Source: Saccoglossus kowalevskii (lineage: Eukaryota > Hemichordata > Enteropneusta > Harrimaniidae). Taken from it: a stretch of 25,622 nt of DNA. Positions 23,946 through 25,622 of this stretch are shown here, one piece after another; the first letter of the stretch is position 1, and the number at the start of each line of letters is the position of its first letter. A model generated the notes under the pieces. That model did no database searches. It had not been told where the DNA came from and was given only the letters and a program-made list of their open reading frames with translations. The stretch spans positions 12,922 through 38,543 of the forward strand of contig NW_003149279.1 in NCBI RefSeq assembly GCF_000003605.2, written 5' to 3'. Both the position numbers and the translations under genes were made by a program.

Positions 23946-25094
23946 TCAAACTGAATTAATCATTAATTTAGGGGCAATATTTACTCCAAATGGGAAATTT
24001 AAAACAAACTTATCTATGTTAAAAAATAAATCAATGAAGGCTCGTTTCAGCATCAGACAAACAGTCTTAAACCACAAAATAATCTCACCAGCACTTAGTT
24101 TGAAAATTTTCGACCAATTAATTTCATCCTATACTCATGTATGGTGCAGAAATCTGGGCCAATGAAATCACAACTGACAGTAACAGTTTAGAGCAAGTTT
24201 GCAGTCATTTTTACAGGTTTATCCTAGGAGTGAGTAAAATGACGCCAATTAGTGGTTTGAAAGCAGAACTTGGTAGGTTACCAGTAAAATTAAAAATTAA
24301 TTTGGCTCAAATTAAATACTGCCATAGACTATATAGTCTGCCAGATAATCACATTTTAAAATTAGCCCTGGATGAAATGATAAAAATTAATTCAAACTGG
24401 GTAAGGAATTAATGCTACACTGGGACATGATCTAATTAAAATAAAAAATGATCCCAATATGGAAAATTGGAATCAAATACTAAAAAAAGTAAAACTCAGA
24501 CTATCTGAGATATATATTCAAAGATGGAGAGAAAAACTAAATTTCAGTGAAACCAATGAAAATAGGGTAACAAAACTGAGAACATACAAACTACTTATAT
24601 TCTAAGTAAGTTATAATATGGAAAATTATTTGCAAAACATTTCAAATTTCTGCCTCAGGAAAATGCTTTCAAAATTCCGTCTGAGTGACCACAACTTAGA
24701 AATAGAATTAGGTAGAAGAACAAAGCCCAAAATAGAATTAGAAAATAGACACTGTAATAAATGTAACACTAAAGCATTAGGAGATGAAAAACATTTCCTG
24801 CTATTTTGTACTGGCTATATAGAACAAAGAAAAAAACTGTTTGATGAGTGTGCAATAAATATTTACACAATGGATGTGAATTTCATATTTAAAAAGATTA
24901 TAGAGAATAATATAGCCTTAGCCAAATACTTAAATAGCACAATTTTTAAAACCACAGAAAGTAATTAATTTTTTCTTTTTTTCTTTTACTAACATTTTAT
25001 TTTTATCTCTTATGTATTGTATGTTTTTATTTCTTTGTATTTATGTTCCTTACCATACAAAAACCCTCTGAAGGTTTTTAGTAGTGTAATTAAG
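23946..25094 (+). mobile_element. Non-LTR retrotransposon remnant, 5'-truncated 3' end
   Basis: Three plus-strand frames run in order. From 23953: LGAIFTPNGKF, the segment just after the RT domain. From 24137: LMYGAEIWANE, FYRFILGVSK and ELGRLPVKLKIN. After a second shift near 24400: QRWREKLNF, TKLRTYK, an in-frame TAA at 24603, then MENYLQNI, KFRLSDHNLEIELGRR and CNKCNTKALGDEKHFLLFC. The last segment has a C-x2-C-x9-H-x4-C arrangement, as in the C-terminal motif of this LINE type. The frame ends with TAA just after 24966. Two frameshifts plus one stop make it inactive. The type resembles CR1/Jockey-group elements, but the clade is not settled. Confidence 0.85.
25059..25079 (+). repeat. LINE 3' stem-loop
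   Basis: AAAAACC and GGTTTTT pair perfectly around the 7-nt loop CTCTGAA, 15 nt before the short tandem tail. CR1/L2-like LINEs with repeat tails use a 3' stem-loop for recognition by their reverse transcriptase; that role here is inferred by analogy. Confidence 0.6.
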
Positions 25095-25127
25095 TTATTA
25101 TTATTATTATTATTGTTATTATTATTG
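25095..25127 (+). repeat. (TTA)n tail of the LINE
   Basis: About 11 TTA units with one TTG interruption, directly after the stem-loop, forming the 3' end of the insertion instead of poly(A). I could not identify a target-site duplication between the sequence after it and the left side of the LINE block. Confidence 0.85.
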
Positions 25128-25282
25128 AATACAGTATTTTGAAATCAGTTTTCAAATTTATCAATTAATTAATGATTCCATAGTTCTGCTGTGTTTATTC
25201 TCTTCTTTAAAAACGATTCACCCATCAGTAAATAACACATCATACTGCATTTAATATCTGGCATATTCTATCAAATCAGCGA

Positions 25283-25363
25283 TGGGACGAAACAACGCTA
25301 TGACGAAAAAGCGTTGGTACGAAACAGCATTGAGAAGAAACAGATTGGGACAAAACAGCTTTG
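25283..25363. repeat. 16-bp minisatellite, about five degenerate units
   Basis: Successive units read TGGGACGAAACAACGC, ATGACGAAAAAGCGTT, GGTACGAAACAGCATT, GAGAAGAAACAGATT and GGGACAAAACAGCTTT. The consensus is GGGACGAAACAGCNTT. The 66-codon ORF starting at 25282 is produced by this repeat and is not regarded as a gene. Confidence 0.8.
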
Positions 25364-25622
25364 GGGTCGGAATATTGGATTTTAACTCAATATCGTTGAG
25401 GGCGCTAAACAGAGTTAATAAATCATTTCTGTCCGGTCAGTTGATATATACTCAGGTCTGTCTTGCATTTCATATGTCGTAGAGCACCGGTCCAAGCATA
25501 GAGCGATTGTGAAATAATTGCCAGTTATTGCTAAAAACACGAACCAGGAGTGTTGACGAGCCTTTGTGATTGTACCCGAGCATTCATGACAAGCCGTATT
25601 TCAGGTAATTTTACTACAGTCC
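25364..25622. other. Right window edge, nothing recognised
   Basis: No coding, RNA or repeat feature can be supported in this end segment. Confidence 0.5.

Noticed and set aside
23170-25127. Single LINE insertion with twin-priming 5' inversion
   Set aside because: Attractive because the inverted part is upstream, but the minus-strand piece also seems to contain the C-terminal KLRTYR stretch present in the plus-strand piece, which a simple inversion would not duplicate.

Overview
The window is nuclear DNA from an invertebrate animal. It is AT-rich, its genes are split by short GT-AG introns, most of it is non-coding and crowded with small inverted-repeat elements, and it ends in remnants of a non-LTR retrotransposon. 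The species cannot be named from the sequence. A marine deuterostome or lophotrochozoan would fit, but that is a guess. There is nothing prokaryotic, and no defence system or gene cluster. The window's interest lies in its mobile-element debris and in short exons that ORF calling misses.

Left part (1-5230): a 27-bp minisatellite at the edge, then the 3' end of a GH31 alpha-glucosidase gene most like lysosomal acid alpha-glucosidase (GAA). Six confident exons and one probable exon (591-630) encode about 319 C-terminal residues. The real last exon is only 66 nt (4799-4864) and ends in a TGA stop. A poly(A) signal follows at 5208. The upstream exons, including those with the catalytic nucleophile and acid/base, lie outside the window. 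One intron carries two diverged copies of a short hairpin element.

Middle part (5230-18060): about 5 kb of gene-free DNA with a three-unit degenerate repeat and an (AT)n tract. A promoter-like patch follows (CCAAT boxes, an RFX-like X-box, TATATATA). Next is an exon for a small protein with two membrane segments, whose stop codon overlaps a strong splice donor. A good terminal-exon candidate lies 5.6 kb downstream (17086-17119). The putative intron contains a 715-base assembly gap.

Right part (18060-25622): an accessory, transposon-rich stretch. It holds a 453-bp hAT-like MITE with an exact 8-bp target duplication, a set of degenerate spaced repeats, and two copies of another MITE family in opposite orientation. 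It also holds two head-to-head remnants of one kind of LINE separated by a perfect hairpin and a 20-bp tandem repeat. One LINE remnant is internally deleted; the other is 5'-truncated and keeps its C-terminal Cys/His motif, 3' hairpin and (TTA)n tail. A 16-bp minisatellite lies near the right end.
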